From positions 496,385 to 560,384 of the forward strand of contig PJEW03000014.1 of the NCBI GenBank assembly GCA_002900995.3: a stretch of 64,000 bases of DNA, given 5' to 3'. The first letter of the stretch is position 1. Every line of letters begins with the position of its first letter. The position numbers were made by a program, and so were the translations under genes. Source of the stretch: Ganoderma boninense (taxonomy: Eukaryota > Basidiomycota > Agaricomycetes > Polyporales > Polyporaceae). Below, one piece after another: positions 46,501-56,892 of this stretch. A model generated the notes under the pieces. That model was not told the DNA's origin. It did no database searches and saw only the letters and a program-made list of their open reading frames with translations.

Positions 46501-46736
46501 CGGAATAGGACTGCTGGCAAAATGCCGGCGGTTGTTGTTCGGGCTGTGGATTGGTCTCACGCTCGGGCGAGTTTTGCGAAGACGATGAGTCGGACGACTG
46601 GGAACGAGCCGGCTGTGGTGTATGCCAACGGCGTTGACAATAGTCGATTAGACCTTTGAGGTGGTTAACTTCGTATAAGAAGTGAGGATCGTCGGCCAAA
46701 CGCCGAGCGACAGCGACGGGAACCGACAGAAAACCC

Positions 46737-46753
46737 CCTCGCGGTGGGCTCCA
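46737..46753 (-). promoter_or_regulatory. Candidate primer binding site of C
   Basis: Two bases after the 5' LTR the minus strand reads TGGAGCCCACCGCGAGG. It begins with TGG, as expected for pairing to a tRNA 3' CCA end. It overlaps the first codons of gag (WSPPRG). Confidence 0.5.
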
Positions 46754-46755
46754 AA

Positions 46756-47674
46756 TGATGTACACGGTCCGGGAAACTGCTGCGAAAACAACAGAACCAG
46801 CTAACCGGAAAAGAAGGAGAGAGTCATCGGGTGCTCGCTAATCGCTACGAACCAATACCACAGAGGGCCTAAGACCAGCAGACTAGTCTGTCCAAGAGTC
46901 GCGTGTGACGCGCGACGGGCGGAAGTAGAATACGAGGGGCTCTCGGCGAGCGACGTGGAAGACGATGGCGAATACGGAAGGGACTCTCGGGTCCTGCGAC
47001 GATGGATGAGCGACGACGTGCGAACGAATAGGATAATGACCCTCAGCGAGCCAGATACGATGGGCGACGAGCGATGCGATGAGCGAGCGAGGCGAGCGAA
47101 AAGTGAGAAGTCAACGGGGTGCCGAAATCTGTATTGCCAAGACTAAGAACATCATCTATATATTGGTACAGGAAGGAAACCCTAGAAACTGACGGGAAAA
47201 CAACAGGAAACGAAGGGCCGGCTACAGCAACCAATCATAGAAAGGGATAGCGAAGACGAAGGAGGAAATGGAGCGAATATGTCGACGACTTGTCACTTTG
47301 GAGCAACCGATGAAAACTCGCGGACGATCGAAGAGTCCGGCCGGTCTATGAAAGGTCCTACCAATGGCGAAATACGAGCGAGCGATCGAAGGTGTACTAC
47401 GCGTATACCACGGTCGGTCCGACGCAGAAAGGGGGTCCTAACGAGCGACCCGTGGACCACACGGGACCGATACACGGAGGCGAAACACCGGATTGAACAC
47501 CGAGCTTGGTGAGGTGTAGTATCGGTCCGCGGGCGAGCGACGGAGTGGGCGACAAGGCGAGCGACCGGGCGAACGAACGAAGACAGACGGAGTCGGCGAA
47601 GGCGAAAAGAGTAGGGCGTTATACGGAACAGGAATACGGCCTATCCGAGTGGTAAACAGGCTACAAGCCCATCA
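46756..47674 (-). repeat. Element C 5' LTR (919 bp)
   Basis: Partner of 32343-33292. Close to its end on the minus strand lies TTGTTTTCGCAG, a good 3' splice site. Because the gag frame has no ATG after the LTR, a spliced leader starting inside the LTR is possible. Confidence 0.88.
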
Positions 47675-50560
47675 CCGATCAGAGATGATCTTTCCCAGGA
47701 GTCCATGTAGACGGAACCATTCTCTAATGAAGTTGTCTGCCGTCCCTTCCGTGTCGATCTCCTCGGTGCATGGAATAAGGTGAATCATCTTTCCATGCCG
47801 ATCAGCAATAAGCTGGAGCGCGTTGTATCTGTCCACCTCTGGCAGTCCAGTGATGAAGTCACAGGTAACTACTTGGCCTGGGCCATCCGGGATCTCGTTG
47901 GGTTGAAGGGGACCGTGTGGCTTCACATGTGAAGTCTTGCCACGGCGACAAGTGTCGCAGGTCTCAACGTAATCCTTAATGAACTTTGCCATGCCCGGCC
48001 ACCAGTAGTTCCGTGTGACCAACTCCACCGTTTTTGCCTGGCCAGGGTGTCCAGCGGGCGGGAGGTCGTGGTGAATGCGCACTATTTCTGCTCGGAGCGC
48101 ATCGTCTTTGGGGACATAAACTCGGCCGCGGTAGAGCAGCAGGCCCTGTTCCGTGTTCCAGTCCACCAAATCGTTCTGTAGACGTGCTGGCCCTAGCTTA
48201 TCGAGCTTGCTGAGTGCCTCTGTGACCTCCTGCTCACGCTCTCCACATTCTCGAATGCGCGGAGCAGTGCCTTCTCTGGTACCACTGACATGTGCCCTCT
48301 CTTGGCTGCTAGTACTCGGAAGCGATCGGGTTGCAACATGACTCGGTTCAGGTTGTCATCGGCGTCATCCTTCTGGTGATCAGGCCTGCGCGACAGCGCA
48401 TCTGCCCTACCGTTGGAGGTGCCTGGCTTGTGTGCAATGACAAAGTCGAACCGCGACAGATAGAGAGCCCAACGTGCCTGCCTGCGTGTGAGGTTTTGTG
48501 CGGCCTTCCAGTACTCGAGGTTCTTGTGGTCTGACTGGATGTCGAACACACTGGGAAGACCCTCGAGGTAGTGGCGCCAGGCCTGCAGGGCACGGATGAT
48601 AGCAAGCATCTCCTTGTCGTAGATCTCATAGTTGCGTTCCGCATCGCTCATTGACTCAGAGTGGAAAGCCACAGGGTGCCATTTGCCGTCCTCCCCCTCC
48701 TGAGACAGAACCGCACCCGGTAGCATATCCGGATGCATCGACTTCAATGCGGGTTTTGCGGTCTGGGTCATACATGCTCAGGACAGGGCTTTCAGTGAAA
48801 CGACGTTTGAGCTCATCGAATGCTGACTGCTCTTCGGCACCCCATTGCCAGGGAGCATTACCCGTGAGACGGTCAAGGGGTTTGCATACTGCGCTGAAGT
48901 CCTTAATGAACCGCCTGTAGAAATTCGCGAAACCGCGGAACTTCCGTACATCTGAGGTGTTCTGAGGGACAGGCCATTCTGCGATACCCCTGACCTTCAC
49001 TGGGTCCATCTCCACACAGTTCTCCGAGACGAGCACACCTAGGTACTCAACCTTCGGCTGTTCGAATTCGCACTTCTCTGGCTTGCAGAACAGGTCGTGC
49101 TCCGCCAGACGCTTCAGGACCTCACGCACCAATGTGCGGTGTTCCTCGATGTCGTTGGTGAATATGAGGATGTCGTCGAGGTAGATAGTGATTTTGCCGA
49201 GTATGATGAGGTCCTTGAAGATGTCGTTCATGAGCGCAGAGAATGTACTGGGCGAGTTAGCCAGTCCGAAGTACATCACGTTCGGTTCGAACAGTCCGCG
49301 ATTGGTAACAAAGGCAGCCTTCCATTCATCACCGGTCTTAATCCGCACATTGTTGTACCCCCAATGGATGTCGAGCTTGGTAAAGTACTTGGCCCTCTTG
49401 AGTCGATCCATCAAGTCTGACACCAACGGCAGTGGGTATCAGTTCTTAATGGTGATGTCATTCAATCGCCGGTAGTCCTGTACAGGACGTAGGCTGCCGT
49501 CCTTTCTTTTAACGAAGAAGAACGGTGATGACATCGGTGACTTCGACTCTTGAATATAACCTTTGGCCAAGTTCTCACTAAGGAACTTGTCAAGCTCGAC
49601 CTGCTCGCTGGGAGACAGGGGTACACCTTGGAATGGAACATCCTAGCATCTGGTACGAGTTCTATAGCATGGTCATAGGGTCTGTGCTCAGGTAGACGTT
49701 CGGACGCCTCTTTTGAGAACACACGCAGATACTCGTGGTACTGGGGAGGTACGATCTCTTCGACAGGACGGACTTCCTTCTTCTTGGTACTTTTGTTCAG
49801 CGAGCTGTTGAGAGTACGTGTAGCTCGCTGACACAAAGATCTTAGGGGTACCTCGAAGTCGTCGTCCATCTTCCAGTGCATTGAGAAGAGACTCCTCAGT
49901 GCCATCCCATTCCGGCAGAAAACCTGGTGGTGGAGGCCTATCTTCCTCCTCCTCCTCAACCATTACGGCCGTGCATATCCTACCCATCATTTTGCCTTCC
50001 GCACCGCCGAGAACCATTGCACGCCGTAAGCCGTACCTCCGTATCACGCGCTTTGGTCTCAACAGGTTTGGATGCCTTCCGATGAGCCGGACATGCCTCT
50101 GGACATCTCGATAGGCGCAGCGAGCCACGTTCCCAATCTACTTCAGGGTTGTGCTCGCGCAGCCAGTCCAGGCCAATGATCACATCCTCTTCTCCTATGT
50201 CTGTCACCACAAACACCACCTTCTCCTGGTGGTCTCCAATTGCCATATCCAACACGGCGACCTCTGTGATCGTTCCATCACGGTTCTCGGTACCATCTAT
50301 GTTGTACAGAGGAATTGGCCTTGCCAACTTCCTCGTCGTAACCTGGTTCTTCTCTACAAACCGTCTATGTAAAAACTTAGTAGTAGCTCCACTATCTACC
50401 ATGGCTACTATGTCCTTGTGTCGCTGCTTGCCGATTAACCGTACTGGTATATGAAAGTGTTGGCCACTATGATTTACTTCATATACAAACGCAGAGCTCA
50501 GTACAGAAAATCGACTATTACTACAAGAGCCAGCACGCGCAGCGTCCAGTGCGGCTCTAA
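47675..50560 (-). pseudogene. Element B pol (protease to integrase), multiply frameshifted
   Basis: After the CCGA duplication (47675-47678) the integrase frame interrupted at 32342 resumes (ISDR upstream, VTCDFITGLPEVD, ETCDTCRRGK). It then gives RNase H, reverse transcriptase (YLDD) and protease (MVDSGATTKF at 50402). Single-base differences from A and D near 48260, 48715, 49620, 49790 and 50005 break the frame. The TGA at 49439-49441 is at the same codon as in element A. The domain order is otherwise that of A. Confidence 0.88.
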
Positions 50561-52330
50561 TCAGAAACCCTCCTTCTTCTCAGCGGTCGTAAGAGCCGCG
50601 AGCTTCTCCTCCATCGCCTTGACCTGGGCCTGAAGAGCCGCTACTTCCGTAGTTGCGGTGGACGAGGAAGCAGCTTGCTGACTCTTCAACCGCGGGCAGT
50701 CATACTTACGATGTCCGGGCTGGCCACAGATGTAGCAGTTTCCTGGGAACGGCTTCTTCCCAGTAGCAGCCGCCTTCTCCCCCTTCTTCTTCCATCCAAA
50801 CGACTTCGGCCGTTCTTCCTCTCGGGTGACGAGGGCCTGGTCAAGCGACAGCGCCACCTTCTGGATTTTGGTGAGGTCCGAGATGTCGTGGGCACTGGTG
50901 GCGAGGACGTCCCGGAGCCTGGGAGGCAGGCCAGAGCAGTAGCGTTCGCGTTTGTCCTCGTCGCCGAAGCCGGTCCGCGCTGCAGCTGCATTGAACTGCG
51001 CCGTGTACTCCTGGACGGTGCCAACCTTGCGATACGCCTTGCAAAGCTTGACAAGTTCGGCGATGGCAGCCTCCTTGTCGTCAGCCGCGCAGAAGTGATC
51101 CTTGAAGGCCGTGCTGAACGCGGCATAGTCTGCCCAAGGGCTAGTTCCACCGGCGAGTTTTACAATGTGGGGACCAGCCCAGGCTGCCGCTCCTTCCGTG
51201 AGCTTACTGAGAATGGTTATCCATATGACGTCGCTAGGCATGCCAACCGCTACCGCCGTAAGGGTGTTGTAGTAGATCTGAGCGGTGGACACAAAGCGGA
51301 GACCATCCTGTGTGGACTTTCCATCATATTCACATGGGGTGATTTGGGAGAGGAGCTTGGAGGTGTCGAACGCCGGTGCAGGAGCAGGAGTGGTCATGGT
51401 GGGTGCGGGAGGAGGATTGGGTGCAGGAGGAGGATTGGACGAGGGCGACGATTGCGGGGTGCTGGAACTGGTAGCTTTCGGTTTCAGTTCCTTCTTTACT
51501 TCAGGCTTCTCTTCTGCCTTAGAAGTCAACGCAATGGGTGATGAGGGGTTTGAGCTTCGTCGTTGTCCGAGACGTTCAGTAACGAGTGCGATGGGAACGG
51601 CTTCTTCCCAGTAGCAGCCGCCTTCTCCCCCTTCTTCTTCCATCCAAACGACTTCGGCCGTTCTTCCTCTCGGGTGACGAGGGCCTGGTCAAGCGACAGC
51701 GACACCTTCTGAATCTTCATGAGGTCGGAGATGTAGCTTTCGGCTTCAGTTCCTTCTTCACTTCGGGCTTCTCTTCTGCCCTAGAAGTCGACGCAATGGG
51801 TGATGAGGGATTTGAGCTTCGTCGTTGTCCGAGCTGTTCAGTAACGAGTGCGATAGTTTTGTCAAGAGCGGGGGAACCTGTGGATCGACTGGGTGGCGCG
51901 TCCTGCTGGGTACACGACTGGGGGCACGGCTGGGGGGCCGGGTGCCGGGGCGACTCCGTGCAGCAGCAACAGCTGCCCGTGTGGGCCTTGTAGAGGGGGC
52001 TGGCGGTGGCTGGGCGAGTCGGTCTAAGATCGCCTGCTGTTGGCTAGGGTGTGGGCAGGTAAAGGGGTGGAATGGAGCCCACTGGGTGGGTGTCCAGTCA
52101 AAGGTGAAGTCGCGGTGTGGGCAGGGCTGGCGGTCGCAAACAAACCACTGTTGTTCGGTGGTGTTCTAGTGCTGGTCTTCGACCGTGGTGCTGTGAAATG
52201 CGTGTGGCCTTTGACTGCAAGCCACGGTGAGGGGAGTGGAGGTAGCTCGCTTCCTATCCCAGGAATAGAAACGGCAGGTGCACGATCTGACACTGTCTGC
52301 TCAGCCTCCTCGGCCTATTGCTGTGTCTTA
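50561..52330 (-). pseudogene. Element B gag with internal duplication and divergent 5' part
   Basis: The C-terminal two thirds match A and D (capsid-like region, CYICGQPGHRKYDC knuckle). The slippery heptamer lies at 50564-50570 beside the TGA at 50561. About 140 bp copied from the gag 3' region (near 50748-50890) is inserted at 51593-51735, flanked by two copies of a 120-bp segment (51473-51592 and 51736-51856). Upstream of about 51860 the sequence (SPWLAVKGHTHF and a Pro/Thr-rich stretch) differs from that of A and D, so B has a different gag 5' end. Confidence 0.75.
50564..50570 (-). promoter_or_regulatory. Slippery heptamer GGGTTTC at gag/pol junction (B)
   Basis: Same arrangement as in A and D: GAG GGT TTC TGA in the gag frame, with pol in the -1 frame. 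Confidence 0.6.
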
Positions 52331-52626
52331 GCCCAAGAGACACGGGCCCAAGGGTGTTCTGCCTTGGCTTTGTTTCACCGCCTTTCTCTAGCCTCCCACG
52401 CCGTGAGGCAGACCACTTCTGTCAGTACCGGGGTCTCGTGTTAGGAGCTTTCCGCGTACTGTACCACTGAGAGTGGCAAGCCTCAGGTTGCACCGAGACC
52501 ACGTCCGATGGTGTGACTAGAGCGCGTACTACGCTAGGCCAACACAGAGGATCTAAGTGCGTACCGTACGAGAAGGAAAGAATGTGTGTGGAGTACGCCG
52601 GTGCTTGTGTAGAAGTTTTGACCTAA

Positions 52627-53086
52627 TGTTACGACTGGCTGTCGAGTAAGATCAGGGAGGAGGCTTACGAGACGAGCAAGGGCGTCGACGAGCACTTGTG
52701 CAGCGAGAGCGGAGCAGGGCTCGACAGTCAGGCTGGAGACAAGATGTATTGAGCGAGTAACTAACGAGCAAGAATACAGTGAAACTTACCTGGAGACAAG
52801 AGGTCAAAACTGAGGTCTCCAGGTAGCAGAGTATAGGCCTTATATACATGTAGTGGACAATGGGAACCGGGGACAATAGGTGACTATGGACACGGGAACC
52901 AGTGGAAGAACAATGGTATGTAGTACAATGACGATGGGAACAATGGGTAACAGGAGTTATTGTACTGCGAGAACAAGGGACGGGTTTGCTAAACAACGGA
53001 GGACAATAAGGACGACGCGGGAGGCAAACAGTCCAAAAAGGGAAAGAGAGACGCCGGGGTAGGCGCCGAGCGTGCCGTTCATGACA
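52627..53086 (-). repeat. LTR shared by elements B and D (460 bp)
   Basis: Serves as 5' LTR of B on its right side and 3' LTR of D on its left side. The polypurine tract of D follows at 53087-53101. It differs from the outer LTR of D at roughly 16 positions, far more than the two LTRs of A differ from each other. Confidence 0.88.
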
Positions 53087-53112
53087 ATACCCCCCTCCTA
53101 AGGATCGTGTCC

Positions 53113-56100
53113 TCACGATCGAGTCTTCTTGTTGAGAGGGCCAGGAGCGTCGGGATGTGTCGAATGGAACTTTTGCAGCGCTTTTGGCGCATTTGCTAGA
53201 TCCAACACGTCTTCCCAGCTATCGTGTTCAGGGCCCCAGCCCTTCCAGTGAACAAGATACTGCAGTTTCTTCCACCGCCCATACCGACGCGAGTCCAACA
53301 CTTCCTCCACTTCATCCTCCTCCTCTCCTTCCACTTCGAGAGCTGCGGGTTCAGGGGGATGTCGACCGGGAAGTTGGCTTTCTTTGTGCGGGTGTAGGAG
53401 TGTCACATGGAACACCGGGTGGAGCCCCATGTCTTTGGGGAGCTTGAGCTCGTAAGCCAAGTTGCCCACCTTGCGCTTGACAGGGTACGGGCCAGCGTAC
53501 CGATCCACCAGCTTCCGAGAGACTCCTGGGACACGGAAGTTCCTCGTGTCGAGCCACACCTTCTGACCCTCCTTGAACTCTGGAGCAGCGGAGACGTAGC
53601 GATCGTAGTACTCCTTCATCCGCTCTGCTGCCAGGGTTAAGGCTGAGGTCGCATCCTCCCTTGCCTGCCGCAACTCCTCTCTTCGTTCATCCGCCGTAGG
53701 CACCGTGGTGGATAGCATTGGAACGTGGAACTGAGGTTCATAGCCGTACATGAGGTAAAACGGCGAGTACCCTGTGGATGAATGTACGCGCGAGTTGAAG
53801 CAGTACTCTGCTGTTGGTAGCCACTTGACCCAATCGTCGCGGCGCCTTGAGCAGTACATCCGCAGGTACGCTTCTATCTCCTGGTTCCATCGCTCCGACT
53901 GCCCATCCGTCTGCGGGTGGTAAGCTGTGGACAATGCGCTTTCTATATCGAGGCCTTTAAGGATTGCACGGAAGAGCTTGCTAGAGAACTGGGGCCCCCG
54001 ATCAGAGATGATCTTTCGCGGGAGTCCATGTAGACGGAACCATTCTCTAATGAAGTTGTCTGCCGTCCCTTCCGTGTCGATCTCCTCGGTGCATGGAATA
54101 AGGTGAATCATCTTTCCATGCCGATCAGCAATAAGCTGGAGCGCGTTGTATCCGTCCACCTCCGGCAGTCCAGTGATGAAGTCACAGGTAACTACTTGGC
54201 CTGGGCCGTCTGGGATCTCGTTGGGTTGAAGAGGACCGTGTGGCTTCGCATGTGAAGTCTTGCCACGGCGACAAGTGTCGCAGGTTTCAACGTAATCCTT
54301 AATGAACTTTGCCATGCCCAGCCACCAGTAGTTCCGTGTAACCAACTCCACCGTCTTTGCCTGGCCAGGGTGTCCAGCAGGCGGGAGGTCGTGGTGAATG
54401 CGCACTATCTCTGCTCGGAGTGCGTCGTCTTTGGGGACATAAACTCGGCCGCGGTAGAGCAGCAGGCCTTGTTCTGTGTTCCAGTCCACCAAATCGTTCT
54501 GTAGACGTGCTGGCCCTAGCTTATCGAGCTTGCTGAGTGCCTCTGCGACCTCCTGCTCACGCTCTCCACATTCTCGAATGCGGCGGAGCAGTGCCTTTTC
54601 TGGTACCACTGACATGTGCCCTCTCTTGGCTGCCAGTACTCGGAAGCGATCGGGTTGCAACATGACTCGGTTCAGGTTGTCATCGGCATCGTCCTTCTGG
54701 TGATCAGGCCTGCGCGACAGTGCGTCTGCCCTACCATTGGAGGTGCCTGGCTTGTGTGCAATGACAAAGTCGAACCGTGACAGATAGAGAGCCCATCGTG
54801 CCTGCCTGCGTGTGAGGTTTTGCGCGGCTTTCCAGTACTCGAGGTTCTTGTGGTCCGACTGGATCTCGAACACACTGGGAAGACCCTCGAGGTAGTGGCG
54901 CCAGGCCTGCAGGGCACGGATGATGGCGAGCATCTCCTTGTCATAGATCTCGTAGTTGCGTTCCGCATCGCTCATTGACTCAGAGTGGAAAGCCACAGGG
55001 TGCCATTTGCCGTCCTCCCCCTCCTGAGACAGAACCGCACCAGTAGCATACCCGGATGCATCGACTTCAATGCGGGTTTTGCGGTCTGGGTCATACATGC
55101 TCAGGACAGGGCTTTCCGTGAAACGACGTTTGAGCTCGTCGAATGCTGATTGCTCTTCGGCACCCCATTGCCAGGGAGCATTACCCGTGAGACGGTCAAG
55201 GGGTTTGCATACTGCGCTGAAGTCCTTAATGAACCGCCTGTAGAAATTCGCGAAACCGCGGAACTTCCGTACATCTGAGGCGTTCTGAGGGACAGGCCAT
55301 TCTGCAATACCCCTGACCTTCACTGGGTCCATCTCTACACGGTTCTCCGAGACGAGCACACCTAGGTACTCAACCTTAGGCTGTTCGAATTCGCACTTCT
55401 CTGGCTTGCAGAACAGGTCGTGCTCCGCCAGACGCTTCAGGACCTCACGCACCAGTGTGCGGTGTTCCTCGATGTCGTTGGTGAATATGAGGATGTCGTC
55501 GAGGTAGATAGTGATTTTGCCGAGTATGATGAGGTCCTTGAAGATGTCGTTCATGAGCGCAGAGAATGTACTAGGCGAGTTAGCCAGTCCGAAGTACATC
55601 ACGTTCGGTTCGAACAGTCCGCGATTGGTAACAAAGGCAGCCTTCCATTCATCACCGGTCTTAATCCGCACATTGTTGTACCCCCAACGGATGTCAAGCT
55701 TGGTAAAGTACTTGGCCCTCTTGAGTCGATCCATCAAGTCCGACACCAATGGTAGTGGGTATCGGTTCTTAATGGTGATGTCGTTCAATCGCCGGTAGTC
55801 CTGTACAGGACGTAGGCTGCCATCCTTCTTTTTAACGAAGAAGAATGGTGACGACATCGGTGACTTCGACTCTTGAATATATCCTTTGGCCAAGTTCTCG
55901 CTAAGGAACTTGTCAAGCTCAACCTGCTCGCTGGGCGACAGGGGGTACACCTTGGAATGGAACATCCTAGCATCTGGTACGAGTTCTATAGCGTGGTCGT
56001 AGGGTCCGTGCTCAGGTAGACGTTCGGACGCCTCTTTCGAGAACACACGCAGATACTCGTGGTACTGGGGAGGTACGATCTCTTCGACAGGGCGGACTTC

Positions 56101-56892
56101 CTTCTTCTGGTACTCTTGTTCAGCGAGCTGTTGAGAGTACGTGTAGCTCGCCGACACAAAGATCTTAGGGGTACCTCGAAGTCGTCGTCCATCTTCTAGT
56201 GCATTGAGAAGAGACTCCTCAGTGCCATCCCATTCCGGCAGGAAACCTGGTGGTGGAGGCCTATCTTCCTCCTCCTCCTCAACTATTACGGCCGTGCATA
56301 TCCTACCCATCGTCTTTGCCTTCCGCACCCGTCGAGAACCATTGCGCGCCGTAAGCCGTACCTCCGTATCACGCGCTTTGGTTTCAACAGGTTTGGATGC
56401 CTTCCGATGAGCTGGACATGCCTCTGGACATCTCGATAGGCGCAGCGAGCCACGTTCCCAATCTACTTCAGGGTTGTGTTCGCGCAGCCAGTCCAGGCCA
56501 ATGATCACATCCTCTTCTCCTATGTCTGTCACCACAAACACCACCTTCTCTCGGTGGTCTCCAATCGCCATATCCAACACGGCGACCTCCGTGATCGTTC
56601 CATCACGGTTCTCGGTACCATCTATGTTGTACAGGGGAATTGGCCTTGCCAACTTCCTCGTCGTAACCTGGTTCTTCTCTACGAACCGTCTATGTAAAAA
56701 CTTAGTAGTAGCCCCGCTATCTACCATGGCTACTATGTCCTTGTGTCGCTGCTTGCCAATTAACCGTACTGGTATATGAAAGTGTTGGCCACTATGATTT
56801 ACTTCATATACAAACGCAGAACTCAGTACGGAAAATCGACTATTACTACAAGAGCCGGCACGCGCAGCGTCCAGTGCGGCTCTAATCAGAAA
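53113..56892 (-). CDS. Element D pol polyprotein, intact
   Basis: Open from the -1 frame at the slippery site to the stop at 53113; the first ATG in this frame (56727) lies in the protease (MVDSGATTKF), giving 1204 residues if counted from there. By that numbering: protease 1-100 with catalytic DSG at 3-5; reverse transcriptase about 250-440 with YLDD at 408-411; RNase H about 550-660 (EVDASGYATGAVLS); integrase about 800-1010 with HHCC zinc region and D-D-E (VTCDFITG, ISDRGPQF, QTDGQSERWNQE); chromodomain about 1130-1190 (YLVHWKGWGPEHDSWED). All catalytic residues I can check are present. It acts in virus-like particles (protease, RT, RNase H) and in the nucleus (integrase). One possible weakening is WLGM in place of WPGM in the integrase N-terminus. 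Confidence 0.92.
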   Translation of the reverse strand, partial: FLIRAALDAARAGSCSNSRFSVLSSAFVYEVNHSGQHFHIPVRLIGKQRHKDIVAMVDSGATTKFLHRRFVEKNQVTTRKLARPIPLYNIDGTENRDGTITEVAVLDMAIGDHREKVVFVVTDIGEEDVIIGLDWLREHNPEVDWERGSLRLSRCPEACPAHRKASKPVETKARDTEVRLTARNGSRRVRKAKTMGRICTAVIVEEEEEDRPPPPGFLPEWDGTEESLLNALEDGRRLRGTPKIFVSASYTYSQQLAEQEYQKKEVRPVEEIVPPQYHEYLRVFSKEASERLPEHGPYDHAIELVPDARMFHSKVYPLSPSEQVELDKFLSENLAKGYIQESKSPMSSPFFFVKKKDGSLRPVQDYRRLNDITIKNRYPLPLVSDLMDRLKRAKYFTKLDIRWGYNNVRIKTGDEWKAAFVTNRGLFEPNVMYFGLANSPSTFSALMNDIFKDLIILGKITIYLDDILIFTNDIEEHRTLVREVLKRLAEHDLFCKPEKCEFEQPKVEYLGVLVSENRVEMDPVKVRGIAEWPVPQNASDVRKFRGFANFYRRFIKDFSAVCKPLDRLTGNAPWQWGAEEQSAFDELKRRFTESPVLSMYDPDRKTRIEVDASGYATGAVLSQEGEDGKWHPVAFHSESMSDAERNYEIYDKEMLAIIRALQAWRHYLEGLPSVFEIQSDHKNLEYWKAAQNLTRRQARWALYLSRFDFVIAHKPGTSNGRADALSRRPDHQKDDADDNLNRVMLQPDRFRVLAAKRGHMSVVPEKALLRRIRECGEREQEVAEALSKLDKLGPARLQNDLVDWNTEQGLLLYRGRVYVPKDDALRAEIVRIHHDLPPAGHPGQAKTVELVTRNYWWLGMAKFIKDYVETCDTCRRGKTSHAKPHGPLQPNEIPDGPGQVVTCDFITGLPEVDGYNALQLIADRHGKMIHLIPCTEEIDTEGTADNFIREWFRLHGLPRKIISDRGPQFSSKLFRAILKGLDIESALSTAYHPQTDGQSERWNQEIEAYLRMYCSRRRDDWVKWLPTAEYCFNSRVHSSTGYSPFYLMYGYEPQFHVPMLSTTVPTADERREELRQAREDATSALTLAAERMKEYYDRYVSAAPEFKEGQKVWLDTRNFRVPGVSRKLVDRYAGPYPVKRKVGNLAYELKLPKDMGLHPVFHVTLLHPHKESQLPGRHPPEPAALEVEGEEEDEVEEVLDSRRYGRWKKLQYLVHWKGWGPEHDSWEDVLDLANAPKALQKFHSTHPDAPGPLNKKTRS

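Larger units (their letters stand above)
43581..46755 (-). pseudogene. Element C gag-protease
   Basis: An N-terminal frame (YIIWSPPRGGFLSVPVAVARR, YEVNHLKGLIDYCQRRW) begins right at the LTR/body junction. After a frameshift near 46500 the main 914-codon frame continues (LGVEEDLPIE-like region, then a capsid-like helical segment with AADWTAWKEMAVRYLPPSV and REFTTTDVRRAIAEQL). A Gly-rich stretch precedes a cysteine cluster CFYCGKPNCDTKIC (about 45135-45170), a variant of the CCHC knuckle. The aspartic protease motif is ILDGGSQIAAIS (about 43960) with the flap region and ILLGRPF downstream. A TGA at 43776-43778 (VI*NASYD; CGA expected) breaks the protease. The frame finally stops at TAG 43581-43583. 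Confidence 0.8.
32343..47674 (-). mobile_element. Element C: large Ty3/Gypsy element with antisense gene cassette (15.3 kb)
   Basis: LTR retrotransposon of a second lineage, inserted in the integrase of element B with a 4-bp duplication (CCGA). On the minus strand: 5' LTR (46756-47674), gag-protease, reverse transcriptase-RNase H-integrase, a polypurine tract, then about 6.5 kb with three plus-strand genes and a foldback element, a second polypurine tract and the 3' LTR (32343-33292). Words containing GCGA/TCGC are strikingly frequent throughout, including the LTRs and the antisense genes. Defects: a frameshift in gag, a TGA in protease, a frameshift in the integrase C-terminus. Confidence 0.9.
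30968..53086 (-). mobile_element. Element B: chromovirus copy, interrupted by C and sharing an LTR with D
   Basis: Same family as A and D. 3' LTR 30968-31427; body 31428-32342 and 47675-52626; 5' LTR 52627-53086, which is simultaneously the 3' LTR of D. Element C sits inside its integrase. The left flank (CTGTA, 30963-30967) and the right flank of the B-D array (TGCTA, 59167-59171) do not match, so the array arose by recombination rather than by a single insertion. The pol carries at least five frameshifts plus the TGA shared with A. Confidence 0.88.

Noticed and set aside
46325..46765. Separate small gene upstream of gag in element C
   Set aside because: Its N-terminal residues continue logically into the main gag frame after a one-base shift, so it is the broken start of gag, not its own gene.
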